This document shows positions 52,955-62,146 of a stretch of DNA of 64,000 nucleotides, piece after piece. Source of the stretch: an uncultured Flavobacteriales bacterium. GTDB lineage: Bacteria > Bacteroidota > Bacteroidia > Flavobacteriales_D > Parvicellaceae. The stretch is from positions 310,001 through 374,000 of the forward strand of contig CALSRM010000001.1 of assembly GCA_943788755.1 (NCBI GenBank). Direction: 5' to 3'. A model generated the notes under the pieces. That model had not been told where the DNA came from and did no database searches. It was given only the letters and a program-made list of their open reading frames with translations. The position numbers and the translations under genes were made by a program. Position 1 is the first letter of the stretch; each line of letters starts with the position of its first letter.

Positions 52955-53695
52955 ATGGGTAAAGATATAGTGTCAAAGATCAATGAAGTAGTAGCCTCAT
53001 ATTTTACGGAAAACCCAAAAACAGAATGGATTCCTGCGAAAGCAATTATGACCAATTTAATTAAAGCTGGTGTTTTCATAAAGGACATTAAAAAGGGATT
53101 ACCGCTTAGAAAAGTTTTGCGTTCATTAGACCAGGATAATGCACTTGATTCGATACCTCTTTTATATGCGGAAAGGAATGAGAGCACAATCTATTGGTAC
53201 TTTGTTAGAGAAGGAGGTAGCTACACTCCAAAAGAACCTATAAACGAAGTTACAAACAAGCAAAAAGCAATTAGCAGAAGAGAGAGCAGTGATGAATATT
53301 ATTTGATTGGATTGGTAAATGAACTGCTAGACACTAGGGCTTCTCATCAACACACATTTGATTTCCTTTTGGGTGATTATCACAAAAATGGCAAAACAAG
53401 AACTGAACTTCCTTTAGATGCTTATTATGCAGACCAAAACTTAGTAATTGAATTTTTAGATAAAAGTAATTCAGAATCTGTTAATCGAGATAAGATGACA
53501 ATAAGTGGTGTAACACGAGCTGAACAAAGAGATATATATCGCAAAAGAAAACAAGGTGTTTTAAAAGCAAATGATATTAACCTAATTGAAGTTGACTATG
53601 CCCGTTTTGATTGTGACACAGAACAAAACCTTTCTCGAAATAAGGAAAACGACCTAATACTTCTTAAGGAAATATTAAAACATTATATTTCATAA
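52955..53695 (+). CDS. Possible PD-(D/E)XK nuclease-like protein
   Basis: 246 aa from the ATG at 52955. Residues 1-95 look like a winged-helix module (WIPAKAIMTNLIKAGVFIKD, STIYWYFVREGG). Residues 120-246 contain HTFDFLLGDYHKNGKTRTEL, then LPLDAYYADQNLVIEFLDK (an Asp, ~9 residues, a Glu, then Lys), GVTRAEQRDIYRKRKQGVL and INLIEVDYARF. This order (helix, D..E..K on a hairpin, a later strand I-x-L-I-E-V) is that of restriction-endonuclease-like folds. It is an orphan without methylase or helicase next to it. Function is inference. Confidence 0.5.
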   Translation: MGKDIVSKINEVVASYFTENPKTEWIPAKAIMTNLIKAGVFIKDIKKGLPLRKVLRSLDQDNALDSIPLLYAERNESTIYWYFVREGGSYTPKEPINEVTNKQKAISRRESSDEYYLIGLVNELLDTRASHQHTFDFLLGDYHKNGKTRTELPLDAYYADQNLVIEFLDKSNSESVNRDKMTISGVTRAEQRDIYRKRKQGVLKANDINLIEVDYARFDCDTEQNLSRNKENDLILLKEILKHYIS

Positions 53696-53699
53696 TTAT

Positions 53700-54149
53700 A
53701 TGAGTAAGCTATTTATACTATTTCTTTTGCTAGTAATGTTTAATTCGTGTAAGAAGGAAGAAGTAGATTATACCCAAATAGATGAGGATATAATTACGCA
53801 ATATATAACAGATAATAATTTAACTGCTACTGCTACAGGAACTGGACTCTATTATGTTATCGATACAACTGGTAATGGTGCACAACCAAATAGTCAATCT
53901 ACGGTTACAGTTGCTTATAAAGGTTATTTAACAAATGGTTCTGTATTCGATGAATCGGCCAGTGCCGGGATTTCTTTTTCATTGACCAGTGTAATCCAAG
54001 GTTGGCAGGAAGGAATTCCCTATTTTAAAGAAGGTGGGTCAGGAATATTGCTAATTCCTTCAGCGTTGGGTTATGGTAGTCAAGCTACAAGTGGAATACC
54101 AGCAAACTCTGTGCTGATATTTGAGGTTACATTAATTGACGTTCTTTAA
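53700..54149 (+). CDS. FKBP-type peptidyl-prolyl isomerase lipoprotein
   Basis: 149 aa. Lipobox MFNSC (Cys17), acidic linker, then one FKBP domain: GLYYVIDTTGNGAQPNSQST, VTVAYKGYLTNGSVFDESAS, VIQGWQEGIPYFKEGGSGIL, LIPSALGYGSQATSGIPANS, VLIFEVTLIDVL. Active-site residues Tyr, Phe-Asp, Val-Ile and Trp are all present. Assists proline isomerisation of secreted proteins outside the inner membrane. Four bases after the previous gene. Confidence 0.92.
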   Translation: MSKLFILFLLLVMFNSCKKEEVDYTQIDEDIITQYITDNNLTATATGTGLYYVIDTTGNGAQPNSQSTVTVAYKGYLTNGSVFDESASAGISFSLTSVIQGWQEGIPYFKEGGSGILLIPSALGYGSQATSGIPANSVLIFEVTLIDVL

Positions 54150-54150
54150 G

Positions 54151-54405
54151 CTAGATACGCTCAAGATAGGCCTTCATTTTACCGATTAACTTTTTCTTTT
54201 CTTCAGCAAATTCTGCTTTATTTAATTGATGGTCAACTTCGTCAGTAACCAGCTTTATGAAATCAGCATAAAGTCCCTTAGACCTCAGGTCTCCTTTAAA
54301 GATAATCTTCCTAATTACATCTTTGTCAGATAGTTCAATTAGATTTTTATATTTGTATATTTCGTCTAGTTCAATCAGTCTAGCGCGGTTGTCAATTGTT
54401 TCCAT
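54151..54405 (-). CDS. Small helical protein of unknown function
   Basis: 84 aa, highly charged and helical throughout: NRARLIELDEIYKYKNLIEL, FKGDLRSKGLYADFIKLVTD, FAEEKKKLIGKMKAYLERI. No signal, membrane segment or known motif. It ends one base from the FKBP gene tail to tail. Its reading is clean and normal for the genome, so I keep it as a real gene. Confidence 0.55.
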   Translation of the reverse strand: METIDNRARLIELDEIYKYKNLIELSDKDVIRKIIFKGDLRSKGLYADFIKLVTDEVDHQLNKAEFAEEKKKLIGKMKAYLERI

Positions 54406-54502
54406 ACTTAATATGTTATGTCAATACCCCAAAATTAATCATAAAGTAGATATACAAGAATGATATCTCAAATTATTTAGTTTTAATTAGAGGATATAAA
54501 AG

Positions 54503-55423
54503 CTAGATTAGATTATTCCTGAAAATAGAAAACCATTTTTTGGGAATGGAATATAGGAGTATTCCGCCAAAAATAATTACTGCTCCAATAAGTTCCTTTG
54601 TTGTGAACACTTCGTTTAAGACAAGGTAATTGGTGACGGAAGCAAACAATGGTTCTAAAGAGAATATCAAAGCGATATAGGTTGTGCTTACATGCTTTTG
54701 ACCCCAAACTGTGACAAAATAGCAAAACAAAGTTCCCAGTAGGCCTAAATAAAGTACGTTGTATATTGCATAATTTTCGAAAAGGATAGGAGGGAAGTTG
54801 TAGAAAGCTTGCTTGGAGAAAAGACCGGAAAAAGAAACTAAACCAGCAAAAAGGAATTGGTAAAAGATTAATGACAAAAAGTTGTATTTCCGCACATATA
54901 GACCTGAAAATACAATGTGCATTGCACAAATAACTGCAGCTGCTAAGGTTATCAAATCTCCTAGGTTAAATCCTAATAATCCTGACTTTAAAGTAAGTAA
55001 TACGAGGCCAATTGCAACCATTAAAATAGATAGAATTTGTTTCTTGTTAAATTTTTCCCAACCGAATAAAAACAAAATTATCGGAACCATAATTACCGCA
55101 GAACAAGTAATAAATGCGCTGTGATTAGCGCTGGTAAAGGTTATTCCAATTGTTTGAGATATATAAATAGTTCCTAATAAAACGCCCAAAACAAAGCCTG
55201 ATTTTAAGGAGTTTTTATCTAATAGGATTTTGCCTTTTTTAGTAATTATAAAGTAGGCGAATAGCACCGAAGTTGCAATCAAGTTCCTAAAACCAGACAA
55301 TAGAAAGGGGTCGATAGAATTTGAAACATCTTTTACGACGGTGAAAGTAGTTCCCCAAATTAAGCAACACCCTAGAATTGCTAGAATTGGGATCGTTGGT
55401 ATATTTCCTTGAGGATTTTTCAC
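54503..55423 (-). CDS. EamA/DMT-family transporter
   Basis: 306 aa, ten membrane helices in two EamA halves (residues ~15-140 and ~155-295). First half: CCLIWGTTFTVVKDVSNSID and SANHSAFITCSAVIMVPIIL; second: FSLEPLFASVTNYLVLNEVF, TTKELIGAVIIFGGILLYSI, both normal for RhaT/YdcZ-type DMT carriers. Exports or imports small metabolites; substrate unknown. Single gene. Confidence 0.88.
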   Translation of the reverse strand: MKNPQGNIPTIPILAILGCCLIWGTTFTVVKDVSNSIDPFLLSGFRNLIATSVLFAYFIITKKGKILLDKNSLKSGFVLGVLLGTIYISQTIGITFTSANHSAFITCSAVIMVPIILFLFGWEKFNKKQILSILMVAIGLVLLTLKSGLLGFNLGDLITLAAAVICAMHIVFSGLYVRKYNFLSLIFYQFLFAGLVSFSGLFSKQAFYNFPPILFENYAIYNVLYLGLLGTLFCYFVTVWGQKHVSTTYIALIFSLEPLFASVTNYLVLNEVFTTKELIGAVIIFGGILLYSIPKKWFSIFRNNLI

Positions 55424-55556
55424 GCAGCGAATTTAACTTATTAATACTAATCAAAGAAAAGAAGCAGATGAACAAAATTAGCCCTTACTTTTTTTAGTGC
55501 CAAACAGTAAAATTGAGTGGGGTAAAAGCCAATGCTAGAATAAAAAGGGAGAAGTA

Positions 55557-55931
55557 TTAAACCTTATCAGCGTAATAAATATTTTCCAATAAAACCTCCA
55601 TAGAAACAATTTCCAATGTTTTTTCGTTTGTAGCCTCCAATAAAACTTTTGGGGCTTTTCCATTATCGTATGCTTCTTTAAATCGATCAGCACACAAACA
55701 CCATTTATCTCCTTCATTTACACCTTGAAAACCCCATTGCGGTAATGGCGTAGATAAGTCATTGCCAACTTCTTTAGAAAATTCTAAAAATTCAGTTGTA
55801 GCAACAATACAAACTGTATGAACACCAAAATCTTCTTCATTGGTATTACAGCACCCATCCCTAAAAAAACCTGTTATAGGGTTTGTGCTACATGCAATTA
55901 AAGGCTGTCCGAAAACATTTAGATTTTCCAT
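55557..55931 (-). CDS. DUF2237-family protein
   Basis: 124 aa. NVFGQPLIACSTNPITGFFR then DGCCNTNEEDFGVHTVCIVA, TEFLEFSKEVGNDLSTPLPQ, GVNEGDKWCLCADRFKEAYD, PKVLLEATNEKTLEIVS. These are the complete DUF2237 landmarks, including three to four conserved Cys (C-S-T-N-P, GCC, WCLC). Function of the family is not established. Divergent from the cupredoxin gene. Confidence 0.9.
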   Translation of the reverse strand: MENLNVFGQPLIACSTNPITGFFRDGCCNTNEEDFGVHTVCIVATTEFLEFSKEVGNDLSTPLPQWGFQGVNEGDKWCLCADRFKEAYDNGKAPKVLLEATNEKTLEIVSMEVLLENIYYADKV

Positions 55932-56026
55932 AGTTAGTGTAATATAGTAAAGTAAAAGTAGTAAAATATCATATGTTTTCTTCCAACTATTGCTATTTTT
56001 ACATTTACTTAATAAACAGATTGACT

Positions 56027-56626
56027 ATGAAATACATTTCCGGATTGCTAGTTTTAATTTATGGACTGAATATTTCGGCTCAACAAACACATATTATTAC
56101 TGGTTATGACCATTATTTTAGTCCAGATACCGCATTTGTAAATGTTGGAGATACGGTTAGATTAGTTAGTTTAGGGTATCACAGTATTACAGAACAAGAT
56201 TCTATTGATTGGGTAAACAATGCATCAACAGATAACGGTGGGTTTTGGATAGGTTTAGGTGCCTCTACATTTGAAGACTGGTTTGTTGTCAACCAACCAG
56301 GTAAATATTATTTTAATTGTAATCCTCATGCGGCTATGGGCATGAAGGGAGTTCTTTATGTGGATTCTGCTTTGGGTAACGAAGAAGAAATTCATTGGGA
56401 TGGCTTCAAAGCATATCTGGATAAATCAAATAGACTTCATTTAGATTATACCAATGTTAAAAGCGTAAATATTTATTCGATAACAGGGAAGATAGTTTAT
56501 ACTAAACAGTTAGAGTTCAATTCAAATAGTAAGGTTGTTGAATTGAACTTTGATAAGGGAATCTATTTGGTTTCATTTCTAAACGAAAATAGTGTTATAG
56601 CTACTAAGAAAATCATGATAAAATAA
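56027..56626 (+). CDS. T9SS-exported cupredoxin (type 1 copper protein)
   Basis: 199 aa from the ATG at 56027; an upstream ATG only adds a non-signal tail. Signal 1-18. Cupredoxin domain ~20-115 with type 1 copper ligands His52 (SLGYHSIT), Cys98, His101 and Met106 in FNCNPHAAMGM, spaced C-x2-H-x4-M as in plastocyanin. The last ~65 residues are a T9SS sorting domain (VNIYSITGKIVYTKQLEF to KKIMIK). An electron-transfer copper protein sent to the cell surface or outside; partner unknown. Confidence 0.85.
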   Translation: MKYISGLLVLIYGLNISAQQTHIITGYDHYFSPDTAFVNVGDTVRLVSLGYHSITEQDSIDWVNNASTDNGGFWIGLGASTFEDWFVVNQPGKYYFNCNPHAAMGMKGVLYVDSALGNEEEIHWDGFKAYLDKSNRLHLDYTNVKSVNIYSITGKIVYTKQLEFNSNSKVVELNFDKGIYLVSFLNENSVIATKKIMIK

Positions 56627-56637
56627 CTTTAAGCTCA

Positions 56638-57168
56638 ATGAAATTAGTTCGTTCCACTTTATCTGACGTTCCAATAATAATGGGTTTTATTCATGACGCT
56701 CAAGTATATTTGGCAAGTTTAAAAATAGACCAATGGCAAGACGGTTATCCAGATGAAGAAAAAATAAAATTGGATATTAGCAACAACGACAGCTATGTGG
56801 TTGTAGATGATACTGAAACAATTATTGGGACAACTGTTTTTACTACAAAAAAAGAACAAGCGTATAAGACAATAAAAGGCAAATGGATAACAAACGAAAA
56901 CACGGATTATGGTGTTATTCACAGACTTGCGGTAGGCAGCCAATATCGTAAATTAGGGTTTTCTCGTTTTGTATTTGACGAATGTCATAAAAGATTGAAG
57001 CTACAAGATATTAATAGTCTACGTATTGATACACATGAAGGGAATAAAGGTATGCAGCATCTATTGAAGCAGTTTGGATATGTCTATTGTGGTATAATTC
57101 TTTTAGAGAGTGGAGATGAAAGATTAGCATTTGAAAAGGTACTTTATAATAACACCCCATTAGAATAA
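56638..57168 (+). CDS. GNAT-family N-acetyltransferase
   Basis: 176 aa. MKLVRSTLSDVPIIMGFIHD start, WQDGYPDEEKI near 38, then the acetyl-CoA loop IHRLAVGSQYRKLGFSRFVF (~97-117), IDTHEGNKGMQHLLKQFGYV and final ERLAFEKVL. The DVPIIM-WQDGYP text is typical of a common Gram-negative/Bacteroidota GNAT subgroup with no set substrate. Twelve bases after the cupredoxin gene and three before the next gene. Confidence 0.87.
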   Translation: MKLVRSTLSDVPIIMGFIHDAQVYLASLKIDQWQDGYPDEEKIKLDISNNDSYVVVDDTETIIGTTVFTTKKEQAYKTIKGKWITNENTDYGVIHRLAVGSQYRKLGFSRFVFDECHKRLKLQDINSLRIDTHEGNKGMQHLLKQFGYVYCGIILLESGDERLAFEKVLYNNTPLE

Positions 57169-57171
57169 TAT

Positions 57172-57801
57172 ATGAGATTGTTATTTTTTATCTATTTATT
57201 TTTTGCACTACAAATTACTAATGCACAGGACAGTAGAGATTTTTATGGGAGCAATACCTATTTTGAAATTGATGCATTAAATAATTCTATCTATAAACTG
57301 AACAAGAGTCGAGATGTTCTATTAGACTCTAAGAAACAAGTTTTGAGTTTATCCGTAAATGACTCGGTTATTCAGTTTAAAAACCAATTAAATAAAACCG
57401 ATAAAAAAGCCTTTAAGCAAAATACTTATTCTATTAGTCTAAAAACAAATGGCTATCATTTTGAATGCAACGATAAGCCTGGCTATTTATATACAATCGA
57501 CAATATAAAATTAACAGATACTAGACCTAATAGAATACGGGTAAGAGCTAAGTATAGGGTTTTCAAGCTTAAGAAGAATAAGAAAAAATTGATTATAATT
57601 AAGGATGTAGTTATCAAAATAAATAAAGACGACTTGAACGGTATCTTATTTGGAATAAAATACACTTACAATCCAAAAGACAATTTAAAAAAAGATAAAA
57701 TGAAGGATATGGTTAAAGTTGTAATTAAATCGGCGGCATTTTTTTTTGCTGTACGTGCTATAATTATCTACAGAGCCGTGTTATTTCCATTCCTATTTTA
57801 A
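57172..57801 (+). CDS. Secreted or membrane-anchored protein of unknown function
   Basis: 209 aa. Signal MRLLFFIYLFFALQITNA, then QDSRDFYGSNTYFEIDALNN, a Lys-rich middle and a hydrophobic C-terminal segment (FFFAVRAIIIYRAVLFPFLF) that could anchor it. Many Lys/Asn residues and no motif. Sits three bases after the GNAT gene; ends sharing TTAA with the convergent gene. Confidence 0.55.
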   Translation: MRLLFFIYLFFALQITNAQDSRDFYGSNTYFEIDALNNSIYKLNKSRDVLLDSKKQVLSLSVNDSVIQFKNQLNKTDKKAFKQNTYSISLKTNGYHFECNDKPGYLYTIDNIKLTDTRPNRIRVRAKYRVFKLKKNKKKLIIIKDVVIKINKDDLNGILFGIKYTYNPKDNLKKDKMKDMVKVVIKSAAFFFAVRAIIIYRAVLFPFLF

Positions 57802-58619
57802 CAGCCGAATTGTATATTTCCAAATGTTAATATAAAGTCTTGTAGAACAGCATTCCCATTATTGTCTTTTGCGGGGGTCCAATTTCTAAAGCTATTTGTT
57901 AAGTCAAGGATTAACTCATCAACTTCAATAAAACCAGAAGATTGTTTTACGATGGTGTTGTTTATTTCTCCTAGTTCATTAATGCTGAAATGTATTATTA
58001 ATTGATCCATCTTATTTTGAAGAGATGTAGGAATTTTCCTTAAACTATTTTCTTCCAAATATTGAATTAATATATCATAACCAAAAACGGGCATTGCCGA
58101 AAATTCCGGAACAACCACTAAAGAAATATCTTTCATATTTCTAAACTCTCTTTCGTTTGTTGCGGCATTTTTACACTTATACACAACTCTAATGCTAACA
58201 TTATCGTTAATATCAAGAGAATTAATTAATTCTCTTTGTTCAGGGGTTAAAGTGTCATTTATACTATGCAGTATATATTCATTATCATTCTTATTGAAAA
58301 TCATTTCTATAGAAACATAATCAGACACCCAGTCTGCAGGGTACCCAGGAACGAAGTCTTGAATTAATTTAGATTCTGATAATCGACTTTTTGTAGTTGT
58401 TCCATTATACCTTCCTCTGATATTAAAAAATAATTTTTTTTCAACTTTACCTGAATCAAAGTTATTGAAATTCAAGTCAATAAGTTGTTTTAAAGTATCT
58501 GTTGAGTCACCTATAATAGTTTTTTCTGTTACTATAACTGACTTTTCATTACTAAAGCTACTTGCTACAATAGCAATTACTACAATTAGTAAAATTGAAA
58601 CTATAGTAATTTTATTCAT
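57798..58619 (-). CDS. TonB-C-like domain protein with signal anchor
   Basis: 273 aa. N-terminal hydrophobic segment (residues 5-22). C-terminal part (~190-270): LIIHFSINELGEINNTIVKQ then GFIEVDELILDLTNSFRNWT, PAKDNNGNAVLQDFILTFG. The order of strand, G-x-I, helix, W-T-PA-x-x-x-G, final strand is that of the TonB C-terminal domain used by many Bacteroidota proteins outside iron uptake. No ExbB/ExbD is near. The first half is unknown. Confidence 0.6.
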   Translation of the reverse strand: MNKITIVSILLIVVIAIVASSFSNEKSVIVTEKTIIGDSTDTLKQLIDLNFNNFDSGKVEKKLFFNIRGRYNGTTTKSRLSESKLIQDFVPGYPADWVSDYVSIEMIFNKNDNEYILHSINDTLTPEQRELINSLDINDNVSIRVVYKCKNAATNEREFRNMKDISLVVVPEFSAMPVFGYDILIQYLEENSLRKIPTSLQNKMDQLIIHFSINELGEINNTIVKQSSGFIEVDELILDLTNSFRNWTPAKDNNGNAVLQDFILTFGNIQFGC

Positions 58620-58744
58620 ATCGCAAGTATATTGATTATAGATACTATTAAATGAGTTATATTGTTTCAGGAAAATGTAAAAGCGTTTTAAATAAACTAT
58701 TTTATGAAGTAAATTTAAGTTGTTACTTTTACAAAAAATAAGCT

Positions 58745-59614
58745 ATGACTAAAATATTTTTCTTCCAAATGATTCTGACAGCAACAATAATTACCTCTTG
58801 CGTTGAGGAGCAACAGAAAGATACTGAACCTTTAGCAAGTAGTACTTTAGAAACACCAAGCACTGCAGAAATTATTAATCCGTATAAAATGTTGAATGAT
58901 GCTTATCAGCAGTTCAAGGAAGGCAATGATGATGAATCCATTACGATCGCAAATAAGGTTTTGTATATTGGTAGAGAAACAAATAACGATACGCTTATTG
59001 GTGGGGCATTGTCTAGTTTATGTCGAAACGCGCAAAGAACTTTAGATACAGTAAGATTAGCTGAGTTAAGTAAAGAATTAGAGCAGTTGTCAATTTCCTC
59101 TGGAGATCAGAAATGGATGATGAAGCGAGCGCATATGAATGCAGAAATGTGGCGATTAATTGGAAACATGGAAAGGGCAGAGGCGTTCTACAATGAAAGT
59201 ATGGCGATTAGTTCGTCAATTGGTGCAACAGGTATGTTTACAATAGATCATTTTAATAAATCGTTCGTTTCTACGGCAACTGGAGATTATGTTGAAGCCA
59301 ACCGTTTGATTGCAAAATATTATGCACTTAGACGAGAAGCTGATTCAACATCTGAAGATGCTTATGGATTGATAGCGCTAGCTTATTTATTAGAACAAAA
59401 AGGAAATTACAATGGAGCTCACGAAGTTGCGGTTGTTACAAGACGGTTATTTGAAGAACAAAATCTTTTTCCAGAACCACCAGATGAAAAGCCGTTGTTG
59501 ATGGTTGAAGCTAAAGTGATTCAGATGTTAGCTGATGAAGTCTTAGAAGAAATAAGAACAACGTCGGTATCGCAATCTGTTGATGGTTTATTGGAAAAAT
59601 ATTTAATTCAATAG
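58745..59614 (+). CDS. TPR-like lipoprotein
   Basis: 289 aa. Lipobox IITSC (Cys19), acidic linker EEQQKDTE, then helical repeats: YKMLNDAYQQFKEGNDDESI, IGGALSSLCRNAQRTLDTVR, MMKRAHMNAEMWRLIGNMER, YGLIALAYLLEQKGNYNGAH. The paired-helix spacing suits tetratricopeptide repeats acting as a protein-binding scaffold at the membrane. TACTTTTA in the upstream gap may be its -7 box. Convergent with the MuiA-type gene. Confidence 0.65.
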   Translation: MTKIFFFQMILTATIITSCVEEQQKDTEPLASSTLETPSTAEIINPYKMLNDAYQQFKEGNDDESITIANKVLYIGRETNNDTLIGGALSSLCRNAQRTLDTVRLAELSKELEQLSISSGDQKWMMKRAHMNAEMWRLIGNMERAEAFYNESMAISSSIGATGMFTIDHFNKSFVSTATGDYVEANRLIAKYYALRREADSTSEDAYGLIALAYLLEQKGNYNGAHEVAVVTRRLFEEQNLFPEPPDEKPLLMVEAKVIQMLADEVLEEIRTTSVSQSVDGLLEKYLIQ

Positions 59615-59621
59615 TTCTGCT

Positions 59622-61274
59622 CTACAAATTACTCAAATTCTTATCCTTCGGGTATTTGACCTGAAATTTAAAGGAGACTTCAGCTGTCTCACCAGGCTGA
59701 ATAGTAAGTTTCCATATTAATTTACCTGTTGTTTCATCATATTCTGCCGAACTATTTTCCAGCATCTCAACTTCAATTTCTTTAATTCTAGACATCGGAA
59801 TTTGATCTACTACTTCAATTTCAATCGCTTTGGGCTTGTTGTTTCTGACTTTTATTTCATAACCTCGAGTAGATTTTTTCTTCCCTGCAAACCTTGCATT
59901 TTTACAAAAATCTTTAATCTTTTCTCGGGTAATAACAATACCTTTATCTCGTCCCATAGATACTGCCAATGTATCATCTGTAGTATTTGTGTTTAAATAA
60001 GATTCTCCTATATATGTCCCTTCAAAATAAACATTTGCATAGCCAGGAAGTAAATAGTAATCCCCCCATTCAATTATGTTAGCTAATAAAAATGCATCTT
60101 GATCAGCTTTAGGAGCGGCAAAATATTGATAACCTACTGGAAGGTCATAATTCTGAATTTCGATTAATTCAGACTCGCCATTACTCTTTATGGTGTAAGG
60201 AAGGGCTATTTTAAACGATGTGTTAACATTGCTTTGCGTGACAGAAGTGAAATCAGCAGAAGATAAACCTTCTTCATAGAAACTCTTATCCTTTTCTTCA
60301 CTATCATATTTAATATCAGCATTATAATCATCTGATAAAACTTCTCCATAAGCTGGGGATGCATATTGCATTCTTCCCTTAGAACGGTTCTTTTTCGCTT
60401 TATACTCATTATAGTAAGCCAAGTACCAAGGGTTAATTGCAGGTTGCGTATTGTTAATTGCTGGATTTCCGGTAGATAGTGTTACGTTTACTTTTTTCCA
60501 ATCGAACCCAGTGTTTTGAGCTACTTCAGCTTTATATGTCAATGCAATTGGTACATTAATATCTTTTGTTCTTATATCATACTTCGGAGACCATGAAGCC
60601 TGATTAGTAATATAACTCAATTCAAATTTGGTTGTAGACTTTACTTTGGCAGCAACCTTAACAATTACGTCGCTTGTGTACTTTCCTTGTTGAGAATTAG
60701 CACTTTTTAATTCTTGATTTAAACGTGAAATGGTTTTATTTAAATTTCTTTTACTTGTTTTGATATCCAATAGTTTTGTTTCAATTTCCTGCAGTCTTTC
60801 TCTGTAGAAGTCTGCCATTTCCATAAGGTCTTCAATGTCAACGCCATTCTGCTCTCCTGCTATAGATTTATTTGCTAGCAACATAATTTTCTCTTCCTTG
60901 TATACTATTTCGTGGCTATTTCTTATGTCTAGCTTAAACCGTATTTTTTCAAGACTGTCTTTTAGTACAACTAACCTTTTGTCATTCTCATGGCTCTTTA
61001 AGTAGTTGATTTTATGTCCAACCGAAAGAATGGTAATAGCTTCATTGTTAGCTTTTATCTGCAGGCTACTTTTATTAATGTATTGGGTAAGGTTTTCAAA
61101 AACTATTGTTCTTGATCCTGCAGGAACTGAAACTCTAGCCTCATGTGTCACTTGAGCGCCACTTAAAAACACAGTAACATGGGTGATTTTAGAATCTGTT
61201 TTGATTTCATTTTGTTGCCCAAAATTTACTGAACATAAAAATAATGCGATGATAAAGCTGAATTTGTGTGCCAT
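59622..61274 (-). CDS. MuiA-family (DUF4140/DUF4139) secreted protein
   Basis: 550 aa from the ATG at 61274. Signal 1-19. Residues ~25-120 are DUF4140 (THVTVFLSGAQVTHEARVSV, PAGSRTIVFENLTQYINKSS). Residues ~120-200 are a coiled coil. Residues ~205-550 are DUF4139: FELSYITNQASWSPKYDIRT, VALTYKAEVAQNTGFDWKKV with LSTGNPAINNTQP; a Tyr/Lys/Asp-rich loop (~290-345), then TIKSNGESELIEIQN and the closing IQPGETAEVSFKFQVKYPKD. First described as a mucoidy inhibitor; exact role not established. Confidence 0.9.
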   Translation of the reverse strand: MAHKFSFIIALFLCSVNFGQQNEIKTDSKITHVTVFLSGAQVTHEARVSVPAGSRTIVFENLTQYINKSSLQIKANNEAITILSVGHKINYLKSHENDKRLVVLKDSLEKIRFKLDIRNSHEIVYKEEKIMLLANKSIAGEQNGVDIEDLMEMADFYRERLQEIETKLLDIKTSKRNLNKTISRLNQELKSANSQQGKYTSDVIVKVAAKVKSTTKFELSYITNQASWSPKYDIRTKDINVPIALTYKAEVAQNTGFDWKKVNVTLSTGNPAINNTQPAINPWYLAYYNEYKAKKNRSKGRMQYASPAYGEVLSDDYNADIKYDSEEKDKSFYEEGLSSADFTSVTQSNVNTSFKIALPYTIKSNGESELIEIQNYDLPVGYQYFAAPKADQDAFLLANIIEWGDYYLLPGYANVYFEGTYIGESYLNTNTTDDTLAVSMGRDKGIVITREKIKDFCKNARFAGKKKSTRGYEIKVRNNKPKAIEIEVVDQIPMSRIKEIEVEMLENSSAEYDETTGKLIWKLTIQPGETAEVSFKFQVKYPKDKNLSNL

Positions 61275-61341
61275 TTTAACAAAATTTAATTGTATGTGTA
61301 AAAGTAAATGAATCCCAACCATATAGGGAACTACAATTTAT

Positions 61342-61349
61342 TAGTTTTG
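61342..61349 (+). promoter_or_regulatory. -7 box (TAGTTTTG) of the surE-lpxB operon
   Basis: Exact TAnnTTTG, 32 nt before the surE ATG, followed by CACA. No definite -33 TTG at the usual distance. Confidence 0.4.
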
Positions 61350-61381
61350 CACAAAGATTAGAAGTTATTCAATAGTTAAAA

Positions 61382-62146
61382 ATGAAAAAACCTTTAATAT
61401 TAGTTACAAATGATGATGGCTTTACCGCAAAGGGTATCAAGTCATTAATAGATGCTGTTTCGGATTTTGGAGACCTACTAATTGTGGCTCCAGATAAGCC
61501 GCAGTCCGGAATGGGACATGCAATTACTGTAAATGAACCTCTTAGGATTTCATTATCTGATTATTTTAAAGGACATAAAATGTACATCTGTTCAGGTACT
61601 CCAGTAGATTGCATCAAAATGGGAATTTACAAATCAAAAGGTAAATTGCCTGACTTAATTGTCTCTGGTATTAATCATGGTTCTAATGTTTCTACAAATG
61701 TATTATACTCAGGAACGATGTCAGCAGCTGTGGAAGGGGCGCTAGAAGGTATTCCAAGCATCGGTTTTTCGTTATTGGATTATGACATGGATGCAGATTT
61801 TGAACCATCAATGCATTTTGTGGAGAAAATTGTAAAGGAGGCATTGGAAAAGAAAATGGAAAAGGGAATATGTTTGAACGTAAACATTCCTAAACTGCCT
61901 TTGTCAAAAATAAAAGGGATAAAAATATGTCGACAAGCTCGAGCCTTTTGGGATGATACATTTGAGGAACGAACAGACCCTTTAGGTAAAAAGTATTACT
62001 GGCTGACGGGTCAGTTTCACGACCATGACAACGGAGAAGATACAGACATGTTCGCATTAGAGAACAACTATGTTTCTATTGTTCCAACGCAGTTTGACAT
62101 GACTGCTCATCACGCAATTAGTCACTTAAATAAATGGGAATTATGA
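61382..62146 (+). CDS. surE: 5'/3'-nucleotidase SurE
   Basis: 254 aa. Metal-dependent phosphatase for nucleoside monophosphates, linked to stationary-phase survival. Metal site ILVTNDDGFTAKGI (residues ~6-19), PDKPQSGMGHAITV near 37-50, CSGTPVDCIKMG near 70, SGINHGSNVSTNVLYSGTMSAA near 96, all intact. First gene of a surE, membrane protein, lpxB unit; the next start overlaps its TGA (ATGA). Confidence 0.95.
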   Translation: MKKPLILVTNDDGFTAKGIKSLIDAVSDFGDLLIVAPDKPQSGMGHAITVNEPLRISLSDYFKGHKMYICSGTPVDCIKMGIYKSKGKLPDLIVSGINHGSNVSTNVLYSGTMSAAVEGALEGIPSIGFSLLDYDMDADFEPSMHFVEKIVKEALEKKMEKGICLNVNIPKLPLSKIKGIKICRQARAFWDDTFEERTDPLGKKYYWLTGQFHDHDNGEDTDMFALENNYVSIVPTQFDMTAHHAISHLNKWEL

